Assembly: GCA_027490955.1 (NCBI GenBank)
Contig: JAIXXB010000015.1
Span: 1-64,000 of the forward strand
Reading direction: 5' to 3'
DNA: 64,000 nt
Source of the DNA: Rhodobacter sp.
GTDB lineage: Bacteria > Pseudomonadota > Alphaproteobacteria > Rhodobacterales > Rhodobacteraceae
Part shown: one piece after another, positions 54,360 through 61,837 of the stretch
Layout of the letters: every line of letters starts with the position of its first letter
How positions within the stretch are numbered: the first letter of the stretch is position 1
The notes under the pieces: generated by a model
Told to the model about the DNA's origin: nothing
Database searches by the model: none
What the model saw: the letters and a program-made list of their open reading frames with translations, nothing else
Translations under genes and position numbers: made by a program

Positions 54360-54386
54360 TTAACGAAGGGTTAATGCAAGGTTAAC
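54360..54386 (-). promoter_or_regulatory. Two overlapping CtrA-type boxes upstream of dprA
   Basis: On the dprA strand the pattern TTAA-N7-TTAAC-N6-TTAAC appears, that is two full CtrA consensus sites (TTAA-N7-TTAAC) sharing a middle half-site. They lie 58-84 bases before the dprA ATG. The rest of the 326-base gap to gabT (54303-54628) holds no gene. Confidence 0.8.
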
Positions 54387-54628
54387 GCAGGGTGAGTGCC
54401 CGCCCTGCCGCGGCAAATATCCCGCATCACTGCGCGCCTTGTGGCAGGCTTCTGGGCATTTGGCCCTGCGCGGCAGGCAAGGGCGCGCTGCCGCCCCAGC
54501 CCAGCCCACCCCTGCCTTTGGCGAATTGGCGCTATCCACGGCGCAAAACTGGCCTTATAGTTTTTGGTGCAATTGCCCGCCCAAACCTGTATAGTTTGAT
54601 CAAATCAACCCCATCCCAAAGGTTTGCC

Positions 54629-55915
54629 ATGACCACCGCCCTGAAAAACGCCGAAGTCGCCCGCCGCCGCACTGATGCCATCTCGCGTGGGGTTGGGGTG
54701 CAAACCGAAATCTATGTCGACCGCGCACTTAATGCCGAGGTCTGGGATATCGAAGGCAACCGCTACATCGACTTTGCCGCAGGCATTGCCGTGGTCAACA
54801 CAGGCCATTGCCACCCCCGCGTCATGGCCGCCGTGACCGAGCAGATGTCGCGCTTTACCCATACCTGCCACCAAGTGCTGCCCTATGAAAGCTATGTGCG
54901 CCTTGCCGAACGGCTCAATGCCGCAGTGCCAGGTGATTTTCCTAAGAAAACCGTTTTCGTCACCACTGGCGCCGAGGCGGTGGAAAACGCCATCAAAGTC
55001 GCGCGCATTGCCACCAACCGCAATGCGATCATCGCCTTTGGCGGGGCCTTCCATGGCCGCACCATGATGGGCATGTCTCTGACGGGCAAGGTTGACCCCT
55101 ATAAGAAAGGCTTCGGCGCGATGATGCCCGATGTCTACCATGTGCCTTTCCCGCAAGATGTGCATGGAATCTCGACAGATGACGCCATGGCGGGCATCAC
55201 CAAATTGTTCAAAGCCGATCTTGACCCCAGCCGCGTGGCCGCCATCATCTTTGAACCTGTGCAAGGCGAGGGTGGGTTCTATCCTGCCCCGAAAGAGCTG
55301 GTGCGCGCCATCCGCGCCCTGTGCGATGAACATGGTATCGTGATGATCGCGGACGAGGTGCAGACAGGCTTTGCCCGCACGGGCCATATGTTTGCGATGG
55401 AAGGCTATGGCGTGGCTGCCGATATCACCACCATGGCCAAGGGCCTTGCAGGCGGCCTGCCGCTGGCTGCGCTGACGGGCAAGGCTGCGCTGATGGACGC
55501 ATCGCATGCGGGCGGTCTGGGCGGCACGTATGGTGGCAACCCCATCGGCATTGCCGCCGCCAATGCCGTGCTGGATGTGATCGAGGATGAAAGGCTCTGC
55601 GCGCGCGCCAATGAACTTGGCGGGCGTTTGAAACAGCGGCTGGAAGCCATCCGTTCGACCACCCCCGAAATCACCGACATTCGCGGGCCAGGTTTCATGG
55701 TGGCGGTCGAGTTTGCCAACCCGACCAACCATGTGCCCGATGCTGGCTTTACCCAGCGCGTGCGGATCGAGGCGCAAAAGCGCGGGCTGATCCTGCTGAC
55801 CTGCGGCGTTTACGGTAACGTCATCCGCTTCCTTGCCCCCATCACCATCCCCGATGCACATTTTGTCGAAGCGATGGATATTCTTGAGGCTTCGGTGGCC
55901 GCTGCGCGGGGGTGA
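54629..55915 (+). CDS. gabT: 4-aminobutyrate aminotransferase
   Basis: A PLP-dependent class III aminotransferase that converts GABA (with 2-oxoglutarate) to succinate semialdehyde. It has 428 residues, near the family norm. Markers are YIDFAAGIAVVNTGHCHPRV, TTGAEAVENAIKVARI, AFHGRTMMGMSLTGKVDPYKKGFG, the PLP region VMIADEVQTGFARTGHMFAMEGYGV and the lysine in TTMAKGLAGGLPLAA. A related 5-aminovalerate or diamine activity is possible. AAAGG precedes the ATG at 54629. No gabD lies next to it. Confidence 0.92.
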   Translation: MTTALKNAEVARRRTDAISRGVGVQTEIYVDRALNAEVWDIEGNRYIDFAAGIAVVNTGHCHPRVMAAVTEQMSRFTHTCHQVLPYESYVRLAERLNAAVPGDFPKKTVFVTTGAEAVENAIKVARIATNRNAIIAFGGAFHGRTMMGMSLTGKVDPYKKGFGAMMPDVYHVPFPQDVHGISTDDAMAGITKLFKADLDPSRVAAIIFEPVQGEGGFYPAPKELVRAIRALCDEHGIVMIADEVQTGFARTGHMFAMEGYGVAADITTMAKGLAGGLPLAALTGKAALMDASHAGGLGGTYGGNPIGIAAANAVLDVIEDERLCARANELGGRLKQRLEAIRSTTPEITDIRGPGFMVAVEFANPTNHVPDAGFTQRVRIEAQKRGLILLTCGVYGNVIRFLAPITIPDAHFVEAMDILEASVAAARG

Positions 55916-55950
55916 GGGAGTAAAGGAATTGCTCGAGTCTTTTTAGATCT

Positions 55951-56709
55951 TCACCTAAACAGATCATCTTGCAAGTAACTTTCTTGACCCCAACTAAACT
56001 GACCTATGATTGCGCTTATTGCATCGTCAGTGAGCGGCTGCGCTATTCTTTCTCCATCGACCGAAAGAACGCGGATAACTCGATAATCCTTCGGTTTGTT
56101 TTCGACATATCGAGTCGCAAGTTGCACTGTTAACTGCGTCGACTCAGTAAATCCAAATTCCCTTTTTGTTATGCGCTGCCAAAATCTTTCGTCATGAATT
56201 TCGAAATACAAACTTCGTGACCTGTGAATCTCTGCTTTCCACTTTATACTTTTCTGCTTATCTCTCTTAAAGTTAGGCGAAGTTATAACACAATCAAGTA
56301 TTGCGACACGCCAATCGGGGATGTCTTCATCGCGCTTACCCTCCTTTGGCCCAACAGAACGTGCAGGAAAGTCCTGTCGTTGCAGTGGAAATTCATCGCA
56401 ACTTCCAAACCCAACGCCCTTTATATCGGCATCACGAATTAAGCCCGAGAACAACCTGCATTGCGCGTTCTCCAAGTCATAAATGTATTTGTCGTCGAGG
56501 TTGAGCTGCCTGATTTCATCGCGTGAAGTCTGCAATACGGCCTCGACAGCACAAGACGCAAATTCTTCTAGGGATTCGACAACGGAATCAAGATTTTCTG
56601 TTAATTCGTCTTTAGCCAATGCTGCCAAATTCATACCGCCATCAATGCCTTGAAATACCCACTCTCGGATTGGCTTTCCCGTTAGCCGTTCTGCCACGCC
56701 TTGCCCCAT
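55951..56709 (-). CDS. Hypothetical protein in AT-rich patch
   Basis: A 252-residue protein with no recognised family. It is rich in acidic residues near the N-terminus (MNLAALAKDELTENLDSVVESLEEFASCAVEAV, likely helical) and in charged and aromatic residues later (IKWKAEIHRSRSLYFEIHDERFWQRITKREFGF). It has no signal peptide or membrane segment. Base composition is clearly more AT-rich than the neighbours, and codons such as AAA/AAT are more common, which suggests horizontal acquisition. The same reading frame continues upstream, interrupted by one TAG, into 56785-56976, so the full gene may be broken. Confidence 0.55.
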   Translation of the reverse strand: MGQGVAERLTGKPIREWVFQGIDGGMNLAALAKDELTENLDSVVESLEEFASCAVEAVLQTSRDEIRQLNLDDKYIYDLENAQCRLFSGLIRDADIKGVGFGSCDEFPLQRQDFPARSVGPKEGKRDEDIPDWRVAILDCVITSPNFKRDKQKSIKWKAEIHRSRSLYFEIHDERFWQRITKREFGFTESTQLTVQLATRYVENKPKDYRVIRVLSVDGERIAQPLTDDAISAIIGQFSWGQESYLQDDLFR

Positions 56710-56784
56710 CGGGGTTGCATCGAACGCAGCAAGACCTACAATGCAGCTAAGAACACTCTTGGTAGTTGGTGAGACAATCCTTAC

Positions 56785-56976
56785 CTAATAAATCTGCCGA
56801 AAACTACCTCGTGTAGGCGCAACCACTACGACCGAGAAATTGATGCCACTCCCTAGGAGTCCATCGGTAAGCGCAGAAAGTGCAAGGGCGGTTGCTTGAG
56901 CGCTAGTAATGAATGTCTCAAGCTTTATCTCATGCTCACCGACAACGTAATGAATTGTAACGTTCGCCAACAGCAA
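56785..56976 (-). pseudogene. Upstream in-frame fragment of the AT-rich gene, ended by TAG
   Basis: A 63-residue frame (MLLANVTIHYVVGEHEIKL... ending GSFRQIY) is in the same frame as the 252-residue protein below. A TAG at 56785-56787 and 25 codons separate the two, with no ATG until 56709. Only a TTG serves as its start. Reading through the TAG would give about 341 residues. It is most simply the 5' end of a gene inactivated by a nonsense change. Confidence 0.5.
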
Positions 56977-57054
56977 CTCCGCCTGTTGTTTTGCGGCAAT
57001 ATTGCAGAACTATTCTCAACTCTAAAGTGTTTTTCCCCGTCAGATTTGCCCAAA

Positions 57055-57148
57055 GCAAATCTGACCGCGCTCGAACCGCCCCCACGGGGCGGGCGCGACT
57101 AGTGTCGCACCCCAAGTGCCCCGTCGGTTCGGTCGCGGTCAGCTTTGC
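57055..57148. repeat. Large nested inverted repeat (about 94 bp)
   Basis: Outer arms of 24 bp (57055-57078 and 57125-57148) match at 21 positions. Inside are ACGGGGC (57084-57090) paired with GCCCCGT (57118-57124), and a central GCGAC-TAGT-GTCGC. A second palindrome, GTCAGATTTGC-CCAAA-GCAAATCTGAC (57039-57065), overlaps the left arm. Nothing else recognisable lies in the gap 56977-57280. It may be a mobile-element remnant or a structured RNA or DNA site. Confidence 0.7.
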
Positions 57149-57280
57149 ACCCAATCCCCTGCATACTGGATTGAAACTTTGCTTCACCCACAGATTGCCC
57201 GCGAAATCGTTCGAGGGTGCACAAAGCTGAAAACTCTCTGCTCTAGCGTTTTCTGGGCGCAGCGCCCCGCCGCCCCTCCC

Positions 57281-58288
57281 CTAAATCCCCAACCCCGTCT
57301 CTCCCAGCAACCCCGCATCCCGCGCGCGCAGTTCTGCGTCAAATGCCGCGACCGACAGATCGGGCATAAGCCCAAGACCCGCCAGCGCCGCGCTGGGGTT
57401 GAACCCCTGTGCGTCCAGCGCGCCCAGCGCGGCCAGCGCCGCCGCTTGATCATCTGTCAGCCGTTTCACCCGCTGCACCATCTGCGCCACCATCGCAGGG
57501 TCGCGCGCAATATCCTCCATCACCGCCATCTGCGCCATGCGCGCAGGGCCATGGCGGGGGGGGGATTTGAACTGCGGCTCGCGCGCGCGGCGCAACAATT
57601 TCAGCGCGTAATGCAAATCGGTCAGCCCATCGAAATGGCGCAAAAAGGCGCGCATTGCCCCCGCGCCCTGCGGCGCGTTTTGCGGCGCATTCAGCGGCGC
57701 ATGAATACACATCTGCAAACCGCGCCCCACCCGAAAGGCCGATTTGCCAATCGCATGCCCCGTCAGCCCCAGCCGCAAAAACCCCGCATCATCGCCATAT
57801 ATCTTTGGCCCATTCTGCGCGTATTGCGGCAAGGGCAGGCGGAACATCCCGTCAAATATCCCCACCTGATCCACCCCCGCGGGCAAAACCCTTTCCCGCA
57901 CGGGTATGCGCATAAATGTCACCTCTGGCCCCTGCGCCGCCAAATCCGCCTCCAGCGCCGCGCCGCTGGACAAAAACTCGTCACAGTCGATCGACACCAT
58001 CCACTCGGCATTCGTGCTTTCATAGACTTGGCGCGCATTTTCCTTTTGCCGCCCCACATGCAAGGGCGGGCGCTTTTTGCGCGCAGAACCCGCCCAGTGC
58101 GCATCATCGCACAGCGTGATCGTCAGGCGCGGTATGCCCGCCAGCGCCGCCTGCAGGGCAGGGTTTGGGCGGTCAAGATACAGGTGCAGACAGCGCGGGC
58201 CCAGCGATAGGGTATGGGCGACAAAGGCCAGAACCAAGGGCGCAGGCTCGTCCACAGTGGCAACAACATCCCAAACTGGCCTGCCCAT
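57281..58288 (-). CDS. Family-2-like glycosyltransferase (DUF23/GT92-like fold)
   Basis: A 335-residue protein that resembles single-domain glycosyltransferases with the metal-binding DxD-type motif IDCDEFL near residue 95 ([19 protein letters not shown]). The N-terminal part is [32 protein letters not shown], a family-typical start with a short-range Rossmann-like strand. It has no membrane segment. The donor and acceptor sugars are unknown. AAAGGGG lies before the ATG at 58288. It is divergent from sucC. Confidence 0.75.
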   Translation of the reverse strand: MGRPVWDVVATVDEPAPLVLAFVAHTLSLGPRCLHLYLDRPNPALQAALAGIPRLTITLCDDAHWAGSARKKRPPLHVGRQKENARQVYESTNAEWMVSIDCDEFLSSGAALEADLAAQGPEVTFMRIPVRERVLPAGVDQVGIFDGMFRLPLPQYAQNGPKIYGDDAGFLRLGLTGHAIGKSAFRVGRGLQMCIHAPLNAPQNAPQGAGAMRAFLRHFDGLTDLHYALKLLRRAREPQFKSPPRHGPARMAQMAVMEDIARDPAMVAQMVQRVKRLTDDQAAALAALGALDAQGFNPSAALAGLGLMPDLSVAAFDAELRARDAGLLGETGLGI

Positions 58289-58382
58289 TACGCCCCTTTC
58301 CGCAGCCTGCACCAAGGCTAAGCTGCTTTGCCACAGGGTTCAAGCGGCCCGCACAGTACAGCCCCAGCTTGCAGCGATTATT

Positions 58383-58414
58383 TGTGATCACACGAAAAAA
58401 AATTGTGATCACAA
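58383..58414 (+). promoter_or_regulatory. Paired TGTGATCACA palindromes before sucC
   Basis: TGTGATCACA occurs at 58383-58392 and again at 58404-58413 (the second extended to TTGTGATCACAA), centre to centre 21 bp, separated by an A-tract. The pair lies about 100 bases before the sucC ATG. It looks like a dimer-of-dimers operator; the regulator is unknown. Confidence 0.65.
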
Positions 58415-58509
58415 ATGTCGCTTTTCCGTCAATTCGCTGCATTTGGTGTTTTGCGCCGCCCAAAATATATGCCAAACGGGGCCAAATTCCAGCCAGATCG
58501 GACATGCAC

Positions 58510-59703
58510 ATGAACATCCACGAATATCAGGCCAAGGCACTTTTGCGCAGCTACGGCATTCCTGTCTCTGATGGCCGCCCTGTCACCCGCGCCGAAGATG
58601 CCAAAACCGCAGCGGGCGAACTTGACGGCCCACTTTGGGTGGTCAAGGCGCAAATCCATGCAGGCGGCCGCGGCAAGGGCAAGTTTGTCGAACCTGAGGC
58701 AGGCGAAAAGGGCGGTGTGCGTCTGGCCCGTTCCGTTGAAGAGGCGGCCGAATTTGCCCGCCAAATGCTGGGCCGCACCTTGGTGACAGTGCAAACCGGC
58801 CCTGCGGGCAAGCAGGTCAACCGCATCTACATTGAAAACGGCAGTGATATTGCGCGCGAATTGTATCTTGCCATGCTGATCGATCGCGCCACCAGCCGCA
58901 TTTCCTTTGTTGTCTCTACCGAAGGCGGCATGTCGATCGAAGACGTGGCCCATGACAGCCCTGAAAAGATTATCTCTTTCGACGTAGACCCCGCCACGGG
59001 CCTGTCCGATTTCCATGGCCGCCGCGTGGCCTTTGCCTTGGGGCTGGAAGGCGCGCAGGTCAAGCAATGCGTATCCATCGTGCGTGCCATGTATAAGTTG
59101 TTCATCGAAAAAGATGTCGAGATGATAGAGATCAACCCCCTTGTCGTGATGACCGATGGCAATTTGAAACTGCTTGATGCCAAAGTCTCTTTTGACGGCA
59201 ACGCCATGTATCGCCACCCCGATATCGCCGCACTGCGCGATGAAACCGAAGAAGACCCCAAAGAACTGGCCGCGTCTAAGTTTGATCTGAACTACATCGC
59301 GCTGGATGGCGAAATTGGCTGCATGGTCAACGGCGCGGGCCTTGCCATGGCGACGATGGATATCATCAAACTTTACGGGGCCGAACCTGCCAACTTTTTG
59401 GACGTGGGCGGCGGGGCCACCAAAGAAAAGGTGACCGAGGCGTTCAAGATCATCACCTCTGATCCCAATGTCAAAGGGATCTTGGTCAATATCTTTGGCG
59501 GCATCATGCGCTGCGATGTGATTGCCGAAGGCGTGCTGGCGGCCGTGAAAGAAGTAGGCCTAAAGGTGCCATTGGTTGTGCGCCTTGAAGGCACCAATGT
59601 GGAACTGGGCAAGGACATCATTCGCAATTCGGGCCTGAATGTGATTGCGGGTGACAACCTGTCCGATGCCGCGCAGAAAATTGTTAAGGCTGTGAAAGGG
59701 TAA
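58510..59703 (+). CDS. sucC: Succinyl-CoA synthetase beta subunit
   Basis: ADP-forming succinyl-CoA ligase subunit, 397 residues. It begins [19 protein letters not shown], the standard start; an ATG at 58504 six bases earlier is less likely. The ATP-grasp region includes [16 protein letters not shown] and the conserved EINPLVV. The C-terminal half has [37 protein letters not shown] and [13 protein letters not shown]. It heads a TCA operon with sucD and sucA, with two exported protein genes in between. Confidence 0.96.
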   Translation: MNIHEYQAKALLRSYGIPVSDGRPVTRAEDAKTAAGELDGPLWVVKAQIHAGGRGKGKFVEPEAGEKGGVRLARSVEEAAEFARQMLGRTLVTVQTGPAGKQVNRIYIENGSDIARELYLAMLIDRATSRISFVVSTEGGMSIEDVAHDSPEKIISFDVDPATGLSDFHGRRVAFALGLEGAQVKQCVSIVRAMYKLFIEKDVEMIEINPLVVMTDGNLKLLDAKVSFDGNAMYRHPDIAALRDETEEDPKELAASKFDLNYIALDGEIGCMVNGAGLAMATMDIIKLYGAEPANFLDVGGGATKEKVTEAFKIITSDPNVKGILVNIFGGIMRCDVIAEGVLAAVKEVGLKVPLVVRLEGTNVELGKDIIRNSGLNVIAGDNLSDAAQKIVKAVKG

Positions 59704-59710
59704 GACCGCC

Positions 59711-60286
59711 ATGATCTGCTTGCCCCGCAGTTTTAACGGCCTAACCGCCCTGACCGCCAGCCTGTGGCTGCTCTCTCCCATGGCGGCCCAATTGGCCCAT
59801 GCCCAAGAAGACAGCACTGTTGCAGATGCGCTGGCCCGCGTGCCCGTGGTCGCGCCAACAGTGCTGTCTCATAGCGACGCGATGGCCCGCGTCACGGGCG
59901 CGATGGCCACCTGTATTTTGGCCGTCAGCGATCCATCTGCCGCCACCGCCCTGTTGCAAGGCGCAGGCTGGCTGGCCCAACCTGCCGAGGCGGGCGAGGC
60001 CGTCTTTGCCGATACCGCCGAGGCTGCCACCTTTGTCACACTGCTGGATTCTGGCGGCGAATGTGCCGTGTCCACCACTGTGTCAGGCACGGCAGATGTG
60101 ATGAAGAACTTTTTTGACACCACCCTTGCGCTGGATTGGCCCGCCTTTGACTGGGCCGATGACAGCGGCCAAGGCTGCCTCAGTGCCACGATGGATGCAA
60201 GCCTTGCTGTTTCCATCACGGGCGCAGATGGCACTTGCCCCACGGGCAGCGCCGCCGCCACCATCACCTTCACCGCCACCCAGTAA
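59711..60286 (+). CDS. Exported four-cysteine protein (first of two paralogues between sucC and sucD)
   Basis: A 191-residue protein, family not recognised. The signal peptide is [31 protein letters not shown]. The mature part has four cysteines (ATCILAV, GGECAVS, QGCLSA, GTCPTG). It is similar to the next gene product: [20 protein letters not shown] aligns with CLYNGGDAQSTYETLSELGW, and the later cysteines align too. It begins seven bases after the sucC stop on the same strand. The function is unknown; it is a periplasmic or secreted protein by its signal. Confidence 0.75.
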   Translation: MICLPRSFNGLTALTASLWLLSPMAAQLAHAQEDSTVADALARVPVVAPTVLSHSDAMARVTGAMATCILAVSDPSAATALLQGAGWLAQPAEAGEAVFADTAEAATFVTLLDSGGECAVSTTVSGTADVMKNFFDTTLALDWPAFDWADDSGQGCLSATMDASLAVSITGADGTCPTGSAAATITFTATQ

Positions 60287-60305
60287 CACCTCAGTAGGCC
60301 CTTTT

Positions 60306-60785
60306 ATGCGTATCATCCTTGTTATTCCCGCCGTCTTCATCGCCCTTACGGGCGCAAGCCTTGCAAGCCCCGCCAGCGAGATGCAACAGGCCATTGCCGC
60401 CTGCCTTTACAATGGCGGCGATGCGCAAAGCACTTATGAAACCCTGTCCGAATTGGGCTGGGAGGGCGATGCAGATGACGAGGCAGGGGTTGGCTATATC
60501 TACCCCGCTACGGGCGAAAACACCGTGGTCACAGTCGCGCTGGATGGATCATGGTGCAACGCCGAAAGCTTTGTTCAAAGCAGCGAAGACAGCGCCATGC
60601 AACTGCTGGGCCTGATCGAGGGCGAAGGCGGCAATTACGATGTCAGCTATGACAAAGACGAGATGGGCTGCACCCAATTCGGCCTTGGTGATGGCTGGAA
60701 AGTGACCGTCCTGTCGGGCGGCCAAGACCCAATTTGCGGCGCTGCCGACAACAGCGCCATCCGCTTTGAATTCCCCATAGAATAG
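60306..60785 (+). CDS. Exported four-cysteine protein (second paralogue)
   Basis: A 159-residue protein with signal peptide MRIILVIPAVFIALTGASLAS and four cysteines (AACLYNG, SWCNAES, MGCTQFG, PICGAAD). The spacing of the cysteines and blocks matches the preceding protein, so the two form a tandem pair. It ends 49 bases before sucD. The first open frame begins upstream at 60114, but the ATG at 60306 fits the signal peptide. No catalytic motif is seen. Confidence 0.8.
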   Translation: MRIILVIPAVFIALTGASLASPASEMQQAIAACLYNGGDAQSTYETLSELGWEGDADDEAGVGYIYPATGENTVVTVALDGSWCNAESFVQSSEDSAMQLLGLIEGEGGNYDVSYDKDEMGCTQFGLGDGWKVTVLSGGQDPICGAADNSAIRFEFPIE

Positions 60786-60834
60786 GCGCAAGCCCCGCCT
60801 GTTTTGAAACCGAACGCACAAAGGAACGCCCCAT

Positions 60835-61719
60835 ATGGCCGTACTCGTCAACGAAAACACCCGTCTTATCTGCCAAGGCTTTACGGGCAGCCAAGGCACC
60901 TTCCATTCGGAACAGGCCATTGCCTATGGCACCAAAATGGTTGGCGGCGTGACACCAGGCAAGGGCGGCAGCCAACATTTGAACCTGCCCGTATTTGATT
61001 CTGTTCACGAAGCGCGCGCCAAAACGCAGGCCAATGCAAGCGTGATCTATGTGCCGCCGCCCTTTGCCGCCGATTCCATTTTAGAGGCGATTGACGCGGA
61101 AATGGAGCTGATCGTTTGCATCACCGAAGGCATCCCCGTGCTGGATATGATGAAGGTCAAGCGCGCCCTTCAGGGCAGCAAATCGCGCCTGATTGGCCCC
61201 AATTGCCCTGGCGTGATCACACCCGATGCCTGCAAAATCGGCATCATGCCTGGCCATATCCACCGCCGTGGCAGCGTTGGCGTTGTGTCTCGCTCTGGCA
61301 CGCTGACCTATGAGGCGGTCAAGCAAACCTCTGACCTTGGCCTTGGCCAATCCACCGCCGTGGGCATCGGCGGCGATCCCATCAAAGGCACCGAACACAT
61401 CGACGTGCTCGAGATGTTCTTGGCCGATCCTGAAACCAAATCCATCATCATGATTGGCGAAATTGGCGGCAGCGCCGAAGAAGACGCAGCACAATTCTTG
61501 GCTGATGAGAAAAAGCGCGGCCGCTGGAAACCCACCGCAGGCTTTATCGCAGGCCGCACCGCCCCCGCAGGCCGCCGCATGGGCCACGCTGGCGCGATTG
61601 TGTCGGGAGGCAAGGGCGATGCGGAATCCAAGATCGAAGCCATGAAACGCGCAGGTATCGTGGTCGCCGACAGCCCCGCAGGCTTGGGCGAGGCTGTGAT
61701 GAAGGCGATTAAAGGCTAA
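60835..61719 (+). CDS. sucD: Succinyl-CoA synthetase alpha subunit
   Basis: CoA-binding subunit, 294 residues, the standard length. It begins [28 protein letters not shown]. The active-site histidine is in [23 protein letters not shown] and [18 protein letters not shown] are further marks. The start follows AAAGGAACG. It forms a heterodimer with SucC encoded upstream, and sucA follows. Confidence 0.97.
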   Translation: MAVLVNENTRLICQGFTGSQGTFHSEQAIAYGTKMVGGVTPGKGGSQHLNLPVFDSVHEARAKTQANASVIYVPPPFAADSILEAIDAEMELIVCITEGIPVLDMMKVKRALQGSKSRLIGPNCPGVITPDACKIGIMPGHIHRRGSVGVVSRSGTLTYEAVKQTSDLGLGQSTAVGIGGDPIKGTEHIDVLEMFLADPETKSIIMIGEIGGSAEEDAAQFLADEKKRGRWKPTAGFIAGRTAPAGRRMGHAGAIVSGGKGDAESKIEAMKRAGIVVADSPAGLGEAVMKAIKG

Positions 61720-61752
61720 GCGCCCGAACGCGTTGTTAACCACCATATGTTA

Positions 61753-61777
61753 GGGCGGCGGGCAGGAACTGCCGCCC
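61753..61777 (+). other. Hairpin in the sucD-sucA gap
   Basis: GGGCGGC and GCCGCCC form a 7-bp stem with an 11-base loop, in the 118-base gap between sucD and sucA. There is no T-run, only AAAA after it, so it is more likely an mRNA processing or stability element than a terminator. Confidence 0.5.
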
Positions 61778-61837
61778 AAAATCCCAAAGCAAGACCGCCC
61801 AAAACCAAATTTCGCGTCACCTATCAAAGGCAACATC

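Noticed and set aside
54605-55861. A 418-codon minus-strand frame over gabT.
   Set aside because: gabT on the + strand is a clear aminotransferase; the frame has no family features.
57055-57148. Nested repeat as a tRNA gene.
   Set aside because: It does not form a cloverleaf and lacks the conserved T- and D-loop sequences.
57140-57239. CAGCTTTGCACCC at 57140 and its near inverse at 57225 as ends of a small transposable element.
   Set aside because: The copies differ by a two-base gap and no target duplication is visible; possible, but too weak to call.
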